A DNA stretch of 64,000 nucleotides from Vanessa cardui (Eukaryota > Arthropoda > Insecta > Lepidoptera > Nymphalidae): the NCBI RefSeq assembly GCF_905220365.1, contig NC_061135.1, forward strand, positions 6,601,501-6,665,500, read 5' to 3'. The position numbers and the translations under genes are program-made. A model generated the notes under the pieces. It searched no databases and was not told the DNA's origin. It saw only the letters and a program-made list of their open reading frames with translations. Position 1 is the first letter of the stretch. Each line of letters starts with the position of its first letter. Below are positions 10,951-21,915 of this stretch, piece after piece.

Positions 10951-11174
10951 TCTTGTTTTAGAATAGACGCTTGGGGTGTCGATTTTAAAATTTTGAGTTC
11001 CCGTACGACACCGGGACGAGACTCTTACTCGTTTTTTGTTTCGGCATCAACAGTATCATAACCCTCGTCTGATTCGGTTGGATACTGCTGTTCAGGGAAA
11101 TTGGAAACGAAATTGACACGTTGTGGTGTCCTTGATGAATTCTGATTTACTCTAAGTCTGTTGTTATTAAATTG

Positions 11175-12080
11175 TCATTTGCGGCACTGTTCTATTGTGT
11201 GCCCAGGATATTTGCAGTATCTACAAATGGGGGTACCTGAGTTTTGGAAAGCATTATTGGAACTAGTAGACCTACTCTGGAATGCTGTCCTAGGTTGGCT
11301 CGGACCTGCTTGAGGTTGTTCGCGACTCGAATTTTGGAAGTTGGGCCTTTCTGTATTAGTTGGTTTTGAAACAGACGAACTCTGTTTATAGAGGTATTGC
11401 TGTATTTTTTCCTCCGAGATCGCTATATTTATCGCTTCGTTGAGCGATTTAGGTGATTTACACCTAACAATGTTAGATAACCGTGTTAACAGACCCATTT
11501 GGAAGTGATGGAGTGCTAATTCCTCCATAGCAGCCGTTCGACCTGGTATCTCCCTTGCCTTATGGCTATGAGATATAGAGATTTCTGTGAGTAGCTGTGA
11601 GAGACATTTCTCGATCCTAAGGGCATATGCGCTGACTGTTTCGTTATTTAATTGACGGCACTCTTGAAGGTCAGTGAGCAAATGAGCATAATGCTTTCTC
11701 TCACTAAATTGAGTTTTAAGAAACTCTTTGAGTTGAGCCCAATTGGAAAACTCTTTTATGGAACAAGCAGTTTGTGCTTTTCCTTGTAATTGGCATAGAA
11801 TATATTTAAAAAATATGTCTTTCTGTGCGTCTGACGCTAAATCATACGCGTTGTTACAGTTCACGAGAAATGAGTTTTGTGTTTCCCTAGTCCCATCGTA
11901 TGGCTTAATAAATTTGAGTAGTGTCGTTAAATCTAACTCGACTTTGATGCTAGGCGTAATTTTTTTCTTTGCCTGTGACCTAGTGGTTGGACCAGGAGGA
12001 CAGAAAATATCTTCCTCTGTATCCGTTACAATTGTTTCGGCCTTCTCAGGTTTTGGACTAAGAGCTCTACTTTCGGACAT
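11175..12080 (-). CDS. Errantivirus Gag
   Basis: Structural capsid/nucleocapsid protein, 301 residues, ATG at 12080. The middle part is a retrotransposon capsid domain (IKPYDGTRE ... FSERKHYAHLLTDLQECRQ). A glutamine/serine-rich stretch leads into one zinc knuckle, C286-X2-C289-X4-H294-X4-C299, which binds RNA. It stops two residues after the knuckle at a TGA. The same frame then stays open for about 45 further codons, so this stop may be a recent nonsense change. The capsid frame itself is unbroken, in contrast to pol and env. Confidence 0.93.
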   Translation of the reverse strand: MSESRALSPKPEKAETIVTDTEEDIFCPPGPTTRSQAKKKITPSIKVELDLTTLLKFIKPYDGTRETQNSFLVNCNNAYDLASDAQKDIFFKYILCQLQGKAQTACSIKEFSNWAQLKEFLKTQFSERKHYAHLLTDLQECRQLNNETVSAYALRIEKCLSQLLTEISISHSHKAREIPGRTAAMEELALHHFQMGLLTRLSNIVRCKSPKSLNEAINIAISEEKIQQYLYKQSSSVSKPTNTERPNFQNSSREQPQAGPSQPRTAFQSRSTSSNNAFQNSGTPICRYCKYPGHTIEQCRK

Positions 12081-12557
12081 TTTGACTAAGATTATAAGAC
12101 ACAGTAAATAACAACGAAAACAAAATAAGATAAGAAAAGCACGAAAGTTTGAGAACCGCTATTGACCAAAAATTTCACTCACATGCACACGGAGAGCGCA
12201 ATTATGACCGTTATTTCTCAGAATTTTCGCTGCAGCCTGGTGAGAGTCGCGTCGAGTAGATGATACTCGTTGTAACCAGGAACAATAGATTCGCGATGTG
12301 AGTAGTGGCCCGCAGTAGCTGATGCTTGGCCCGATGTTACTTGGACGTGATGATATTGTTGCAATGGATCTTTAGTAGATCGGCAGACCCAGAGAATAGT
12401 AGGTTTCACAAATTTTCACGCACTTTGTGTGGGCGTGGATAAACGTTACACTTTAGCACTTTCAGTTTAACACTCACGACGGGTTCCGTACCGATTTTCA
12501 CTTTAAATAGGATTCCGGATCGATTCAGCGTATAGAATAGGGCACTAGAATTTCCGG
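12081..12557 (-). other. Errantivirus 5' leader
   Basis: The untranslated leader between the primer site and gag. It holds no convincing open frame and would be expected to carry packaging signals, none of which I can point to. Confidence 0.6.
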
Positions 12558-12575
12558 ATCCCACCGCTGCCACCA
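12558..12575 (-). promoter_or_regulatory. tRNA primer-binding site
   Basis: Four bases inside the 5' LTR, the minus strand reads TGGTGGCAGCGGTGGGA. The leading TGG pairs with a tRNA 3' CCA, and the rest is complementary to an acceptor/T-arm sequence ending TCCCACCGCTGCCA, which I believe is a leucine tRNA. The tRNA identity is from memory and not checked. Confidence 0.75.
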
Positions 12576-12579
12576 AAAA

Positions 12580-12825
12580 TGTTATACAGTATGGACTTGA
12601 AGCTTTTTTAAAAGTGTTCACAAAACTAAACTTAGAAATAGTAAGGGTTGAGGGGTGAGTCCTTGAAATAGAATAATAACAATATTAATTATTAAACGCG
12701 ACCGTCGGAATCGGAGGTTGGAGTAGGACTGACTCTAAGGAGCGAGCTACTGAAGGTTCTGGGGGAAAAGGTGATGAGTCGGTAGTTTCGGTCAGCAAAA
12801 TGGGTAACAGTGTAGGGTTATAACA
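12580..12825 (-). repeat. Errantivirus 5' LTR
   Basis: On the minus strand it begins TGTTATAACCC at 12825 and ends TGTATAACA at 12580, giving canonical TG...CA ends. It is about 98% identical to the LTR at 5091-5335 by direct reading (five substitutions and one homopolymer indel). The plus-side flank returns to mariner coding sequence at 12826. Confidence 0.93.
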
Positions 12826-13370
12826 GTGCGTAAAAGATCGTGGTCAAAGGCCGGTCAAGCTTCACAGACTGTGGCAAAACCCGGATTAACTCGCAACAAG
12901 GTAATGCTGTGTGTATGGTGGGATTGGAAGGGCATCATTCATTATGAGCTGTTACCGCCCGGCAGGACCATCGATTCAGAACTGTATTGCGAACAATTGA
13001 TGAGATTGAAGCAAGAAATTGAGAGAAAGCGGCCAGAATTGATCAACAGAAGGGAAGTGAACAGGTTTTTCACCATGACAACGCTAGACCTCACACATCT
13101 TTAGCCACTCAACAAAAATTACGAGAGTTTGGCTGGGAGGTATTAATGCATTCGCCGTATAGTCCTGACCTTGCACCTTCAGATTTTAATCTGTTTAGGT
13201 CTCTGCAGAATTCCTTAGGCAGTGTCAGGTTAACATCACGAGAGGACTGCCAAAACTACTTGTCGCAGTTTTTCGATCAGAAGCCCCAAAATTTTTACAG
13301 CAATGGGATCATGTCACTACCAACAAGATGGCAAAAAGTTATGGAACAAAATGGCACCTACATACTTTAG
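12826..13370 (+). pseudogene. mariner transposase, C-terminal catalytic part (broken)
   Basis: The catalytic domain resumes with RKRSWSKAGQ, runs through VMLCVWWDWKGIIHYELLP, then shifts frame at a small lesion near 13055-13070. It continues with HDNARPH (second catalytic Asp) and YSPDLAPSD (third Asp). Exactly 34 residues separate these two, the mariner D34D signature. The block that holds the first catalytic Asp in mariners should lie just before 12826 and is absent, having been lost at the retroviral junction. The C-terminus ends in a normal stop at 13370. Confidence 0.93.
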
Positions 13371-13441
13371 TCAAATGTAAATAAACTATAAAAAAACTTT
13401 TTGAATTTTCATATAAAATACGAAGAAACTTTTCCCCAACC

Positions 13442-13443
13442 TA
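13442..13443. other. TA target duplication of mariner, right
   Basis: TA follows the terminal CCCCAACC and matches the TA at 4461-4462. Confidence 0.85.
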
Positions 13444-14289
13444 TTATACTCAAGGACTATATATGAGTTGTAATAACTGTTGGTTGTTTTGTATGACTAA
13501 GTCAATATTACTTTAGTGACGTTTGGATTTTATCGTAAAATGAACAAAATTAAAATGGATATATAAATAATATTATTATTATTTATATTATTATAGCATT
13601 TGTATTTTACTCTAAATAAGAGTAAAATACAAATGCTTAAAGATATACCACATTTTTATTTAAGTTTATTTATTGATAGACCCGTATAAATTAAAACAAA
13701 TGTATGCACTGAAATTCGTTAAATGCACTAATTAACGTCCTTACTGGTTAATGTTATGACTGTAATTTACGGATTACTAGTGATAATCAGAGAAATATAA
13801 TTAAAAAATAACATAATGTAAAAGTAAAATATAACAGCAATGTAATTATTATTATAAGAAGGCCTTAAATGATAATTCGTTTTATGTTTTTTTATATGTA
13901 CATATATATTTTTAAAGTTATTGGTTGGCGGACAAGCATGTATGTAATTCGGACGCGACGGAATACCGCAGCCAATGACATGTTTTCTACGTCTTCTCTT
14001 CGCGATTATAGACATAATCTACTTATCTATTTTTTTTATCTAATAAATTATTATAACCGTTTGCAAATTTAAATTATTCTCTCCAAACACTGGCCACAAA
14101 AATAAAATCCTTGACAGTTAAATTATCCTTATTTGAATTTATATAGATACATTACGATTAAGGTTTAAATTTTAAAATATTGTTTTATTATTAATATCAC
14201 ACATATACTGTTAAATAATATATATTGTTAATATCACTTCAGACTTCATTTATTATTTAAGGTGGAATGAGGACAATTTTGTAAGAAAG
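13444..14289. other. AT-rich stretch with a fold-back and a repeat start
   Basis: No gene. It contains the fold-back at 13595-13637 and the beginning of a Lepidoptera repeat unit (TTGGTTGGCGGACAAGCATG, about 13919-13940) that stops after ~25 bases. Confidence 0.5.
13595..13637. repeat. Perfect fold-back, 19-base arms, 5-base spacer
   Basis: AGCATTTGTATTTTACTCT, then AAATA, then the exact reverse complement. There is no adjacent target duplication or other transposon feature. Confidence 0.9.
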
Positions 14290-14505
14290 GTCTTGAGGCC
14301 ATCCTCACCATCCATCGTGTAGATGGATATAGGGGAAGAGGACATGGCGATGAAGTGTATGAAAGACGATATGATTAGAAAGAATGTTACTTGTGAGAAG
14401 ATGACCGACAGAGAAGTATGGGAGAAGAAGACATGCTTCGCCGAGTCGCTCAGAGTAAAATTGGGATATGGGCAGAAGGATGATGATGACTTTAGACTTT
14501 ATCTT
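14290..14505 (+). mobile_element. RTE-type LINE, extreme 3' end
   Basis: Encodes the last ~50 residues of an RTE-clade reverse transcriptase protein (KDDMIRKNVTCEKMTDREVWEKKT), then a short 3' UTR ending in a GATGATGATGAC tail, the typical RTE terminus. It is severely 5' truncated and a small insertion has changed the end of the frame. A piggyBac derivative begins a few bases after the tail. Confidence 0.8.
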
Positions 14506-14508
14506 TTA

Positions 14509-14512
14509 TTAA
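14509..14512. other. TTAA target duplication, left
   Basis: TTAA directly abuts the CCTTCCTCGG terminus and is matched by TTAA at 15875-15878, the hallmark of piggyBac. Confidence 0.9.
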
Positions 14513-15874
14513 CCTTCCTCGGTTCTTCGGGTCATTTTGACCCAAATCTGATGTTTAACTGGCAATAAAAGTTGTAATTTTTAATATAATTTATTAAGAC
14601 TTCAGGACAATTATTAATTATGTATTCACTCTATATAAGCACTATAAAATTATAGAAAAGTCTCTTATCTTAGCTAGAATAAGTTTTTTCCATCTTAGGT
14701 TCCTCGGGTCAATAATACCCGAGTATGAAAAAAACCCTCGGGTCAGAAAAGCCCGTGTTCGTTAACAATAATGCTTTGTTGAATTCTAAGGATATAGTTA
14801 CAATTTATAAATATTAGTCAAACCTCAATCATCACTGATGTGTTATTGTTGAAAGTAAATTGAGAAAAATATTTGTTTACATTTGCATGCGGTTACATTA
14901 CATTAGTTTCGTGCGACGATTATTTTTATTTGATTCATTTGTGTGAGACGATTATTTTTATTTGATTCATTTGTTGTTTGGATCGGACGTATTCCGCTAG
15001 TGTTTGAAATGGCTCACAATTTGACTTATTCTATGATTTCGCAAATTCTAAAGATAAAATAATTAGTGAAATGGAGAATTATCCTAAACCTGTGTTTTCA
15101 TCTACTGTAGCATTCAATTCAAAAATGGTTCTCGTTTCTTACATTCCTAAAAAAAAAATAAAAATGTAATTCTGTTGAGCACAAATCACAAAAAAATAGA
15201 AATGCATCATTCAGAGCAGAAGAAACCAAAAATGATCATGGACAAGAAAAGGTGCTGTTGACTTTCTAGATAAAATGATATCGGCCTATAGTTGTAAACG
15301 AATGACAAGAAGGTATATATAGTTCATAACATGATTGATATTTCATGTTTCTATAATTTCTTATTATACTGTGACACCCATCCAGACTGGAGACAGTTTC
15401 TAGAGAAATTAGACATGGGATTGATAAATGACCACATCGAGCGTAGGCAAACTCTTCTTCGGACAAATGCTTCACGGGAATTAGTACTATGAAGTACGAA
15501 TACAGTCAGATGATACAGAGACAACTAATACTTCAACTACTCAGAGTTCTAATAAAAGGAAAAGGTGCAGTGTATGTCCATCTTCGAAAGATGTAAAATC
15601 TTCAAAAATCTGTAAAAAATGTAAGAAATACATAATATGTCCAAAACATTCTGAAGTTTTGTGCCTTTCGTTTTGCCAAGATAATGAGCAATATAAGTAT
15701 AATATAGTCGTTTAATGTAATTTTATTCGTATTTAATAAATATGATTTAAAAATATTAAGATTTAAATATTAGATTTTGTATTTAATTCAAAACAATTAC
15801 TCCATATTTTTGCCATCGGGTCAATATGACCCGAAGGCCTCAAGTGTACATTGTATTTGAAGAACCGAGGAAGG
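14513..15874 (+). mobile_element. piggyBac-like element, internally deleted (1.36 kb)
   Basis: Perfect 16-base terminal inverted repeats (CCTTCCTCGGTTCTTC) flanked by TTAA on both sides. The interior keeps only the C-terminal part of a transposase with several frame changes. Four palindromic blocks of the form CGGGTCA-N-TGACCCG, or close variants, sit near the ends (14528, 14705, 14739, 15817). The intact ends and duplications suggest a copy that could still have been moved in trans. Confidence 0.92.
15001..15715 (+). pseudogene. Remnant of piggyBac transposase C-terminus
   Basis: Scattered over several frames, the translation shows the third catalytic Asp region (GAVDFLDKMISAYSCKRMTRR), then DTHPDWRQFLEKL-type sequence, then a cysteine-rich C-terminal domain (CSVCPSS ... 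CKKCKKYIICPKHSEVLC) which in piggyBac binds the element ends. The first two catalytic Asp residues are gone with the deleted interior, and internal stops and frameshifts exclude a product. Confidence 0.8.
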
Positions 15875-15878
15875 TTAA
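15875..15878. other. TTAA target duplication, right
   Basis: Matches 14509-14512 and follows the terminal CCGAGGAAGG. Confidence 0.9.
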
Positions 15879-16659
15879 ATAAATTAAAAATATATCTTAA
15901 GCATATCAACTTCGCATTTTCTTTCTAACTGCACTTCTTTTTAATAATAAGTAGTAGCCGTAAGAAGGAGGAGTGGAGCTTTAAATGTCTATGTAGTTTT
16001 AGTTATTTTTTTTATCGTAATCTTAAATTATTTTGAAAGGTTTTGATATTTTTCAATGTCATAAAGTCATTAATTAAAGTATAATACGAATATATAATCA
16101 CTAAAATAAATAAATTAAGTATGGAAGCATTATAAAAAAGAAGCTTAAAAATACCTTTTTGGCATTGTAATAAGTTTAAGGATGATTGAACCATCGCGAT
16201 CCCTAAAATATGACACAAGAATTTATCTCGCATCGGGAAAAACTTCTGTAAAAAAGATCTGTTTAACTTGGAAATGGATTTCTGCGGTAAGAAAAGTTTT
16301 ACCGTATTCTTACTCGATATTATCTTTGTATAATCCCAAAAAAATAGAAGCGACCAATACGTCTCGGGTTTAAAACATTCACACTGTTTGAAATCTGCAT
16401 TCTTCTATACTTTTTTAAGGAAAAGGGACTCTAAATCTAAATGAACTTTCTATATTTTTATGACACCTAAACAAGACATAAGACAACGCCATTTACTTAC
16501 CTAGTAAATATCATTATTATTGACATGTACATATGTCTGATACACCCAATATAATAATGAGTTAAGGATTTTAAAGATGGCAGATATCATTATATTATTG
16601 TTTTCCTAATTCCTTTTTAATATTTCTACACGGAGACTATTTCTTACAAAATTCTGCCA
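15879..16659. other. AT-rich stretch, nothing recognised
   Basis: Two short opposed open frames (16012-16233 and 16182-16373) lack any protein signature and overlap only slightly. I do not support them as genes. Confidence 0.5.
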
Positions 16660-16745
16660 TGTTTGTAATCACCAACCATCAACGGACAAGCGTTATGGTA
16701 TCCGTTCCACACATTGCCTTTAAGAGAAAAAGAGGCCTTATTTGG
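16660..16745 (+). repeat. Decayed 3' half of SINE family A
   Basis: CCAACCATC, AAGCGTTATGG, TCCGTTCCA and AAGAGGCCTTA follow the order of the 3' half of the intact copy at 28684-28986, with many substitutions. Confidence 0.5.
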
Positions 16746-17640
16746 TAGGATATTTTATAAGCTACTTTATGTACTTAATTTAATTTGCGCGTGATGTCAT
16801 CGAGTGGATTAAGTGACTAAAGCAAGGAGTCGCTCTGCACCTTACACATAACTTTATTAAACTTGATAAATATATACAGGCTCTGGGGAATTAATTAATA
16901 TACCCTGTTATCAAGATCTTGCCCGTGCGATTTTGTAACGCCAATAAATTTAGTCAATTTGTACCGTCTTAAAGTAACAACCTGTTAATTTTCTCCTGCT
17001 GCTTACAAGCATTTTAATAATAAAAGACATTTTTATAGGCAGTTTCGGTATTTAAAAATACCATTATATATTCAATTATTTTTCAATTTAAATCTTGTAA
17101 CGTAGCAAATTAAATATGCTTATATTTACATTAGAATAAAGTGTCTTGAGAAAACTTATTCTTTTTTTAATTAGTTCGTTTTAGGTAATAAATAAAGAGG
17201 TATCTTAATTGGACGAAGCACTTTACTTTTAATCCTATAAAAAAATATAACATGAAAGTTCGATTAAAATGCTCAAACAGCATTCTTAATTACAGAGCTG
17301 ATTTTCTTATTTCTTTTTCTGCTTAAATAAAACAGAGTCGAGGTCCTGATTAGAGGAGCTTATAATAAATCTTATATCCATTGTTACTGGAACTCCATTC
17401 ATTGTATTTATTAACCGATTTCGTAGTCATGTTTTTTTAAAGTATGATTTCGTTGAATATCGATTTAGTTTGGCAAAATTTTATAATTTGTCAATTGAAT
17501 TTGCATGTTATTGGCTTTTCTTCTCTTATAATGTCATTATATAACCATTCGCCAAATAATAAATTAAATGGCCATTACATTTATAAGAAAATCGAAAAAC
17601 AGTTTGCTACTTTTAAACTAGAATAGTATTATATTATTAA
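16746..17640. other. AT-rich stretch, nothing recognised
   Basis: No coding or repeat signature was recognised. The open frame 17444-17626 is AT-driven. Confidence 0.5.
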
Positions 17641-17720
17641 ATGTAAAGCTCGGAAAGTAAATTCTACGGAGAAGAATTGGCAAGAATCTCAGTAGTTACT
17701 TTCTTCCACCATTTTCATTA
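17641..17720 (+). repeat. LINE 3'-UTR fragment
   Basis: TAAATGTAAAGCTCGGAAAGTA, CTACGGAGAAGAATTGGCAAG and TCAGTAGTTACT match the 3'-UTR block seen on either strand at 45973, 49062 and 60425. Confidence 0.65.
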
Positions 17721-17763
17721 CACAGAAATCAACGAATATTCAGTTCACGCTTTTTATCTTTAA

Positions 17764-19262
17764 TAAACTCAAACTCAAACTCAAATAACTTTATTCAATA
17801 TAGAAGCATTACACCTTCTTATTGGTGGTCAATTGAAACACTACCACTGGTTCGGAAAAGAAAATACCCTGACCTGAGAAGAACCGGCGAAAGAAACTCA
17901 GCGGTTTTTTTTTATTTGTCTCATATATCATTTAAACAATTAAATAGGAGATGAAATAGCCAGGCGGCGATCGTTTCATTCCCAAGGTGTGCTATCGATC
18001 ATAAACTCATTAATTGTATAGTAACCTTTTGCACACAAGCGGTCCTTAATCATTTTTTTAAATTTGGCAACAGAGGTATTTTGAACGCTTTCTGGGATCC
18101 TGTTGTAAAACCGTATACATTGCCCCACAAAGGAGTTACTGACTCTATGTAGTCGAGTAACAGGAGTAACAAGTTTGTGTTTGTTCCTTGTACCAATGCT
18201 ATGAGTATCACATTTTCTCATGAAATCATTAATATTCTTTCGTACATACATAACATTGCAGAATATATATTGAGAAGCAACAGTCAATATCTTGATTTCA
18301 CTAAATTTATTCCTTAACGATTCTTTAGCTTTAGGTTATAGATTGCGCGAATAGCCCTCTTCTGTAGCACAAATATAGTATGGATAGCGGCTGCGTTGCC
18401 CCACAGCATAATACCGTATGACATTATACTGTGAAAGTAACTGAAATATACTAAGCGAGCCGTATCAACATCGGTACATAATCTAATTTTTTTGACCGCG
18501 AATGCCGCAGAACTCGGTCTACTCGCCAATCCGTTAATATGGGGGCCCCGTTGCAACTTGGCATCAACAGTAAGGCCAAGAAATTCAGCAGAATCAATTG
18601 GATCCATAGATTCCCCGTTAATGAGTACATCGGCTTTTACAGTATGTACATTTGGTGTACTAAATTTCACAATTTTTGTTTTATTATTATTAAGCCTAAG
18701 GTTGTTTACGCTAAACCAATGTACTATATCAGCTATAGCATTGTTTACGTCGTCGTACTGTACCTGTTTTCTATTAATTTTAAAAACTAAGGAGGTATCA
18801 TCAGCAAACAATACTATATCATGTTTGTTCCCAACAAGAAAGGGCAAGTCATTTATATATGTGAGAAACAGAAAAGGTCCAAGAATTGATCCCTGAGGGA
18901 CCCCCATACCAACTGAGACCCCAGGAGACCTTTTTCCTTTAACGTCAACCCTCTGAATTCTTTTGTTAAGATAAGAAGTCAGAAGGTCAAGCGCACATTC
19001 TCTAATTCCATAGTGATAAAGTTTCCTGACCAGAGTCTCATGTTGAACACAATCAAAGGCTTTGGATAAGTCACAGAAAACCCCTAAGGCATCCCGTGAC
19101 TCTTCCCAGGCTTCATAGATATTCTTAATAAGCTCGATACCAGCGTCTGTTGTCGAGCGACCCCTCGTGAATCCAAATTGTTTACTATGAAGCAGATTAT
19201 GTTTGTTAAAATGTTCTAATAATTGATTTAGAATTATTTTCTAAAATATTTTGCTCAGGAAA
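17764..19262 (-). mobile_element. 5'-truncated LINE (Jockey/CR1-type)
   Basis: A minus-strand non-LTR retrotransposon covering the reverse transcriptase from just before domain 2 to the 3' end. The 3' UTR has the AAGAACCGGCGAAAG block and the plus-strand (ACTCAA)n tail at 17764-17790, that is (TTGAGT)n at the element's 3' end. The 5' end is cut at about 19262, as expected from incomplete target-primed reverse transcription. A second, smaller piece of the same family lies at 51615-51895. Confidence 0.9.
17976..19262 (-). pseudogene. LINE reverse transcriptase, broken
   Basis: From the 5' side: KIF, an in-frame TAG, KIILNQLLEHFNKHNLLHSKQFGF, RGRSTTDAGIELI, VFCDLSKAFDCVQHETL (first catalytic Asp), SVGMGVPQGSILGPF, and the FADD active site (residues 34-37 counted from the Met at 18907). 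A one-base frameshift near 18320 separates this from the C-terminal domain in the 18287-17976 frame, which ends TINEFMIDSTPWE. One nonsense codon plus one frameshift, in otherwise well-kept coding sequence, suggest a fairly young copy. Confidence 0.9.
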
Positions 19263-21469
19263 TTAAAATGGATTTAAAAGGATGAAAGAATGGAGGATAG
19301 AATAAAAGGATGAAAGAATGGAGGATTTAAAATCTTGTAATGAGCAATACGCTTTATTTATCAAAGTTTTTGGTATGAGCTTGAAATTTCTGGGAGCTCT
19401 TAGGAACGAATACGGTGCCCCAGGAAGAATGTATTAAATTCTCGAAGCCGAAAACTAGTAGTTATTAGTTTTTCTTTTGTCCTCATACCCCGGCTATGTT
19501 GTCACCTTTTCTTTCAAAAAGATCCACTATATATTAATATGAATAATATAAATATATAGTGTAACGATATTGGGAAACAACTGAAAATATATCTATTTTA
19601 ATGAAAGCATTCTAAAGGCATTACCTAGTATTTTGGGTAAGAAAGCGTAAGCTAAAAATAAAAACATTGGCAGCGTACGTGGTGAATATTTCTAAGTATA
19701 TGTATAAGTACCAACTGATTTAGTATAAATATTTGCTATGATATTATTTATAGTTATAAGTATGTGTGTCTTGCAGAACTTGTAAGGAAATACATTGACG
19801 GGCATTACGTTTGAGGATGCTGCTCATAATGTGCTAAGAATGCATGCAGGAAATCCAATTGAGAACACTTATTCCAATTGCCGTTTCTCACTATCACTCA
19901 TTTTATAAGCTTGTGTGCGTGTAACTGCGTAAATATATATACGTATGTATGAGCACAACTACTAGAGTCAAGGCAATTGTTATAAATCGTGATACTTGTT
20001 ACATTATCTCTTCCATATTTTCTACGGGTTTTATTTACATAGTATAGAAAATAAAATTGCATAAGAATCGTAATAGATTACTAAAATATGTAATTAATTA
20101 AAGTATTGCATATATAAACGGAAATTGTACAAACAACTTTTTTGCTTATTTTCACATAAACATAGATGTCACGTCATATGTAGAAACCATCAAAATTTGC
20201 TTTTAAAAACCATAATATTCCATATCATGATATTTCATATTTTTTTCCATATTTCTTTGGTCTTTTATGTTTCATATCCGTTGAATTATGTGATATTAGT
20301 GTATAAAGATAATTAAAATTACTTTGCAACTACGTAGTTGCTAAACTTAGCGTAACTTGGATTCCTAAACTTGAGTAAACGCTATCTGTCTAACTAATAA
20401 CGCGCTACCTCGTTAGTCTGAGCGTAATAATTTAAACAATTTTAAAAACTTCTTACACTTTTTGTTTTATAGTAAAAATAAATAAGCGCTTATAGAATCT
20501 GGAGATTTTTATAAGGCTTTGTAATTAGGTTTCTAATGATTGTATAAAAGAAAATTAAGATTGAACTTCTTGAAGATATATTATATACATTAGTTTGAAT
20601 GTAACACCGGTCGTGACAAAATTTGCAAGGAAGGAAAATTTTAGGGGAAAGCAGGTTTTTTTAAGACTATTAATTGTATTTCCTGTACTGTTTTTATACA
20701 TATTTCCTTGTCCCTTTTCCCCGTCTGTAGCTTTGTAATTGTCATACCATTATCGACTATTTTGCATAGCGTTTTATTATTATAATTTGTTACGGAACTT
20801 CTTGTTAAAACTGTCCAAATAACATTTATTAATCAAGAAATAAATAAAAAAATATGACGGATTAGACGTCCGATTTAAAAAAATTCTAAGATAACTTTAC
20901 TCACTAACTCCATTGTCATACAAATAAGTATTACTAAGTTTTTCAAGTTGGAATTTTTATAAAGTAAAAAATATTAATTAATTAAATTAAAAGAATGCTT
21001 AGCCATGTTTATTTGATAAAAATAAATAATTTGACATACAAAGCTTAATTCATAAATCAACTAGCTAAAATTAATAAAAATGTATTAAATCTTTTAGTAT
21101 TATACAGTAAGAAATTCGCATTGCTCCAGTTAAGCAAGTTCAGAGTTTTATAATGGTGGAGTGCTGTGCTAAAATATCGATCCGAGCATATAAAGCACCT
21201 TAAGGTAAATGCGTCACTTGCAGGCAAAATGCATATCGCTAAGTAGCGCTGGGTAAAGATTTACCTACATAGCTCGGGTGATACTTTTCATATAAACTTT
21301 TGATGACGAAATTTCAAGCGAGATAAGTTTTTTTATTTTTATTTTCTTAGTCCATAAAGAAAAGAAATGAAGACAAAATTATTCGCTACATTTATAAATA
21401 CATAATTAATTTTAGGACTTTTTCATTTGTATCACAAGACAACACCTGAATGTAACAACTGAACAACTC
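19263..21469. other. AT-rich stretch with one short tandem duplication
   Basis: No gene recognised. Positions 19276-19326 hold two copies of AAAAGGATGAAAGAATGGAG-type sequence with a 28-base period, right at the 5' truncation point of the LINE. The open frame 20125-20316 lacks support. Confidence 0.5.
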
Positions 21470-21575
21470 AGCCACCTGATGGTAAGTAATAACCTAAATA
21501 AACAATAGACCATTCAAAAATATTAATCTTTAGGAACTAAGATATTATATCTCTTGTGACTACAATTAAATATTA
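21470..21575 (+). repeat. Fragment of the ~285 bp Lepidoptera repeat
   Basis: GCCACCTGATGGTAAGTAAT and TTTAGGAACTAAGATATTAT, with CTCTTGTGACTACAATTA, match the first half of the repeat with internal deletions. Confidence 0.7.
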
Positions 21576-21596
21576 AAATTGAATTATATATGCAGC

Positions 21597-21915
21597 TAAT
21601 CGATTAAATTACAACAACAACAACAACAGCCTGTAAATTCCCACTGCTGGGCCAAAGGCCTCCTTTTCCTTTCAGGAGAAGGTTTGGAACATATTCCACC
21701 ACGCTGTTCCAATGCGGGTTGGTGGAATACACATGTGGCAGAATTTTTATGAAATTTGTCACATGCAGGTTTCCTCATGATGTTTTCCTTCACCACTGAG
21801 CACGAGATAAAGACAAATTAAGCACATGAATCAGCGGTGCTTGCCTGGGTTTGAACCCGCAATCATCGGTTAAGATGCACGCGTTCTAACCACTGGGCCA
21901 TCTCGACTCCCCGAT
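21597..21915 (-). repeat. SINE family A (tRNA-derived), minus strand
   Basis: On the minus strand, A box TGGCCCAGTGG and B box GGGTTCAAACCC form a tRNA-like head. A body follows with CATGTGACAAATTTCATA, CACATGTGTATTCCACCAA, GGAGGCCTTTGGCCCAGCAG, and a (GTT)n tail on the minus strand (ACA/CAA run at 21610-21630). It resembles the tRNA-derived SINEs (Metulj type) of nymphalid butterflies, by recollection. Confidence 0.88.

Larger units (their letters stand above)
5091..12825 (-). mobile_element. Endogenous errantivirus-like Ty3/gypsy provirus
   Basis: A full-length but defective provirus on the minus strand, inserted in a mariner transposase gene. In transcription order: LTR (12825-12580), primer site, gag, protease, reverse transcriptase, RNase H, integrase, an env gene of the insect errantivirus (baculovirus F-like) type, a purine-rich tract, and the second LTR (5335-5091). 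The LTRs differ at five positions plus one ~7-base homopolymer indel over ~245 bases, so insertion is fairly recent. Nevertheless every polyprotein is interrupted: protease Asp to Asn, a deletion before the polymerase domain, a fold-back insertion in the polymerase, Asp to Gly in the YxDD box, an in-frame stop before RNase H, loss of an RNase H Asp, frame breaks in integrase, and at least one frame break in env. Confidence 0.95.
4463..13441 (+). mobile_element. mariner element, split by an errantivirus
   Basis: The left end GGTTGGGGAAAAAGTCTTTT and the right end, whose minus strand reads GGTTGGGGAAAAGTTTCTTC, form the terminal inverted repeats of an irritans-like mariner, flanked by TA. The element itself is only 4463-5090 plus 12826-13441, about 1.24 kb. 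The rest is a later minus-strand retroviral insertion. The transposase is a D34D type. It has a frameshift near its start, another near 13060, and a loss of sequence at the retroviral junction. Confidence 0.93.

Noticed and set aside
10691..10966. Plus-strand open frame with a repetitive DLVRFGT pattern
   Set aside because: It is the antisense of the 24-base tandem repeat in the proviral protease region.
14323..14568. Open frame of 81 residues as a host gene
   Set aside because: Its sequence is the 3' end of an RTE-type LINE, and the frame then runs across its tail into the end of a piggyBac element.
17764..17790. (ACTCAA)n as a CRISPR-like or satellite array
   Set aside because: It is the tail of the minus-strand LINE. 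No spacer structure is present, and CRISPR arrays are not expected in this genome.
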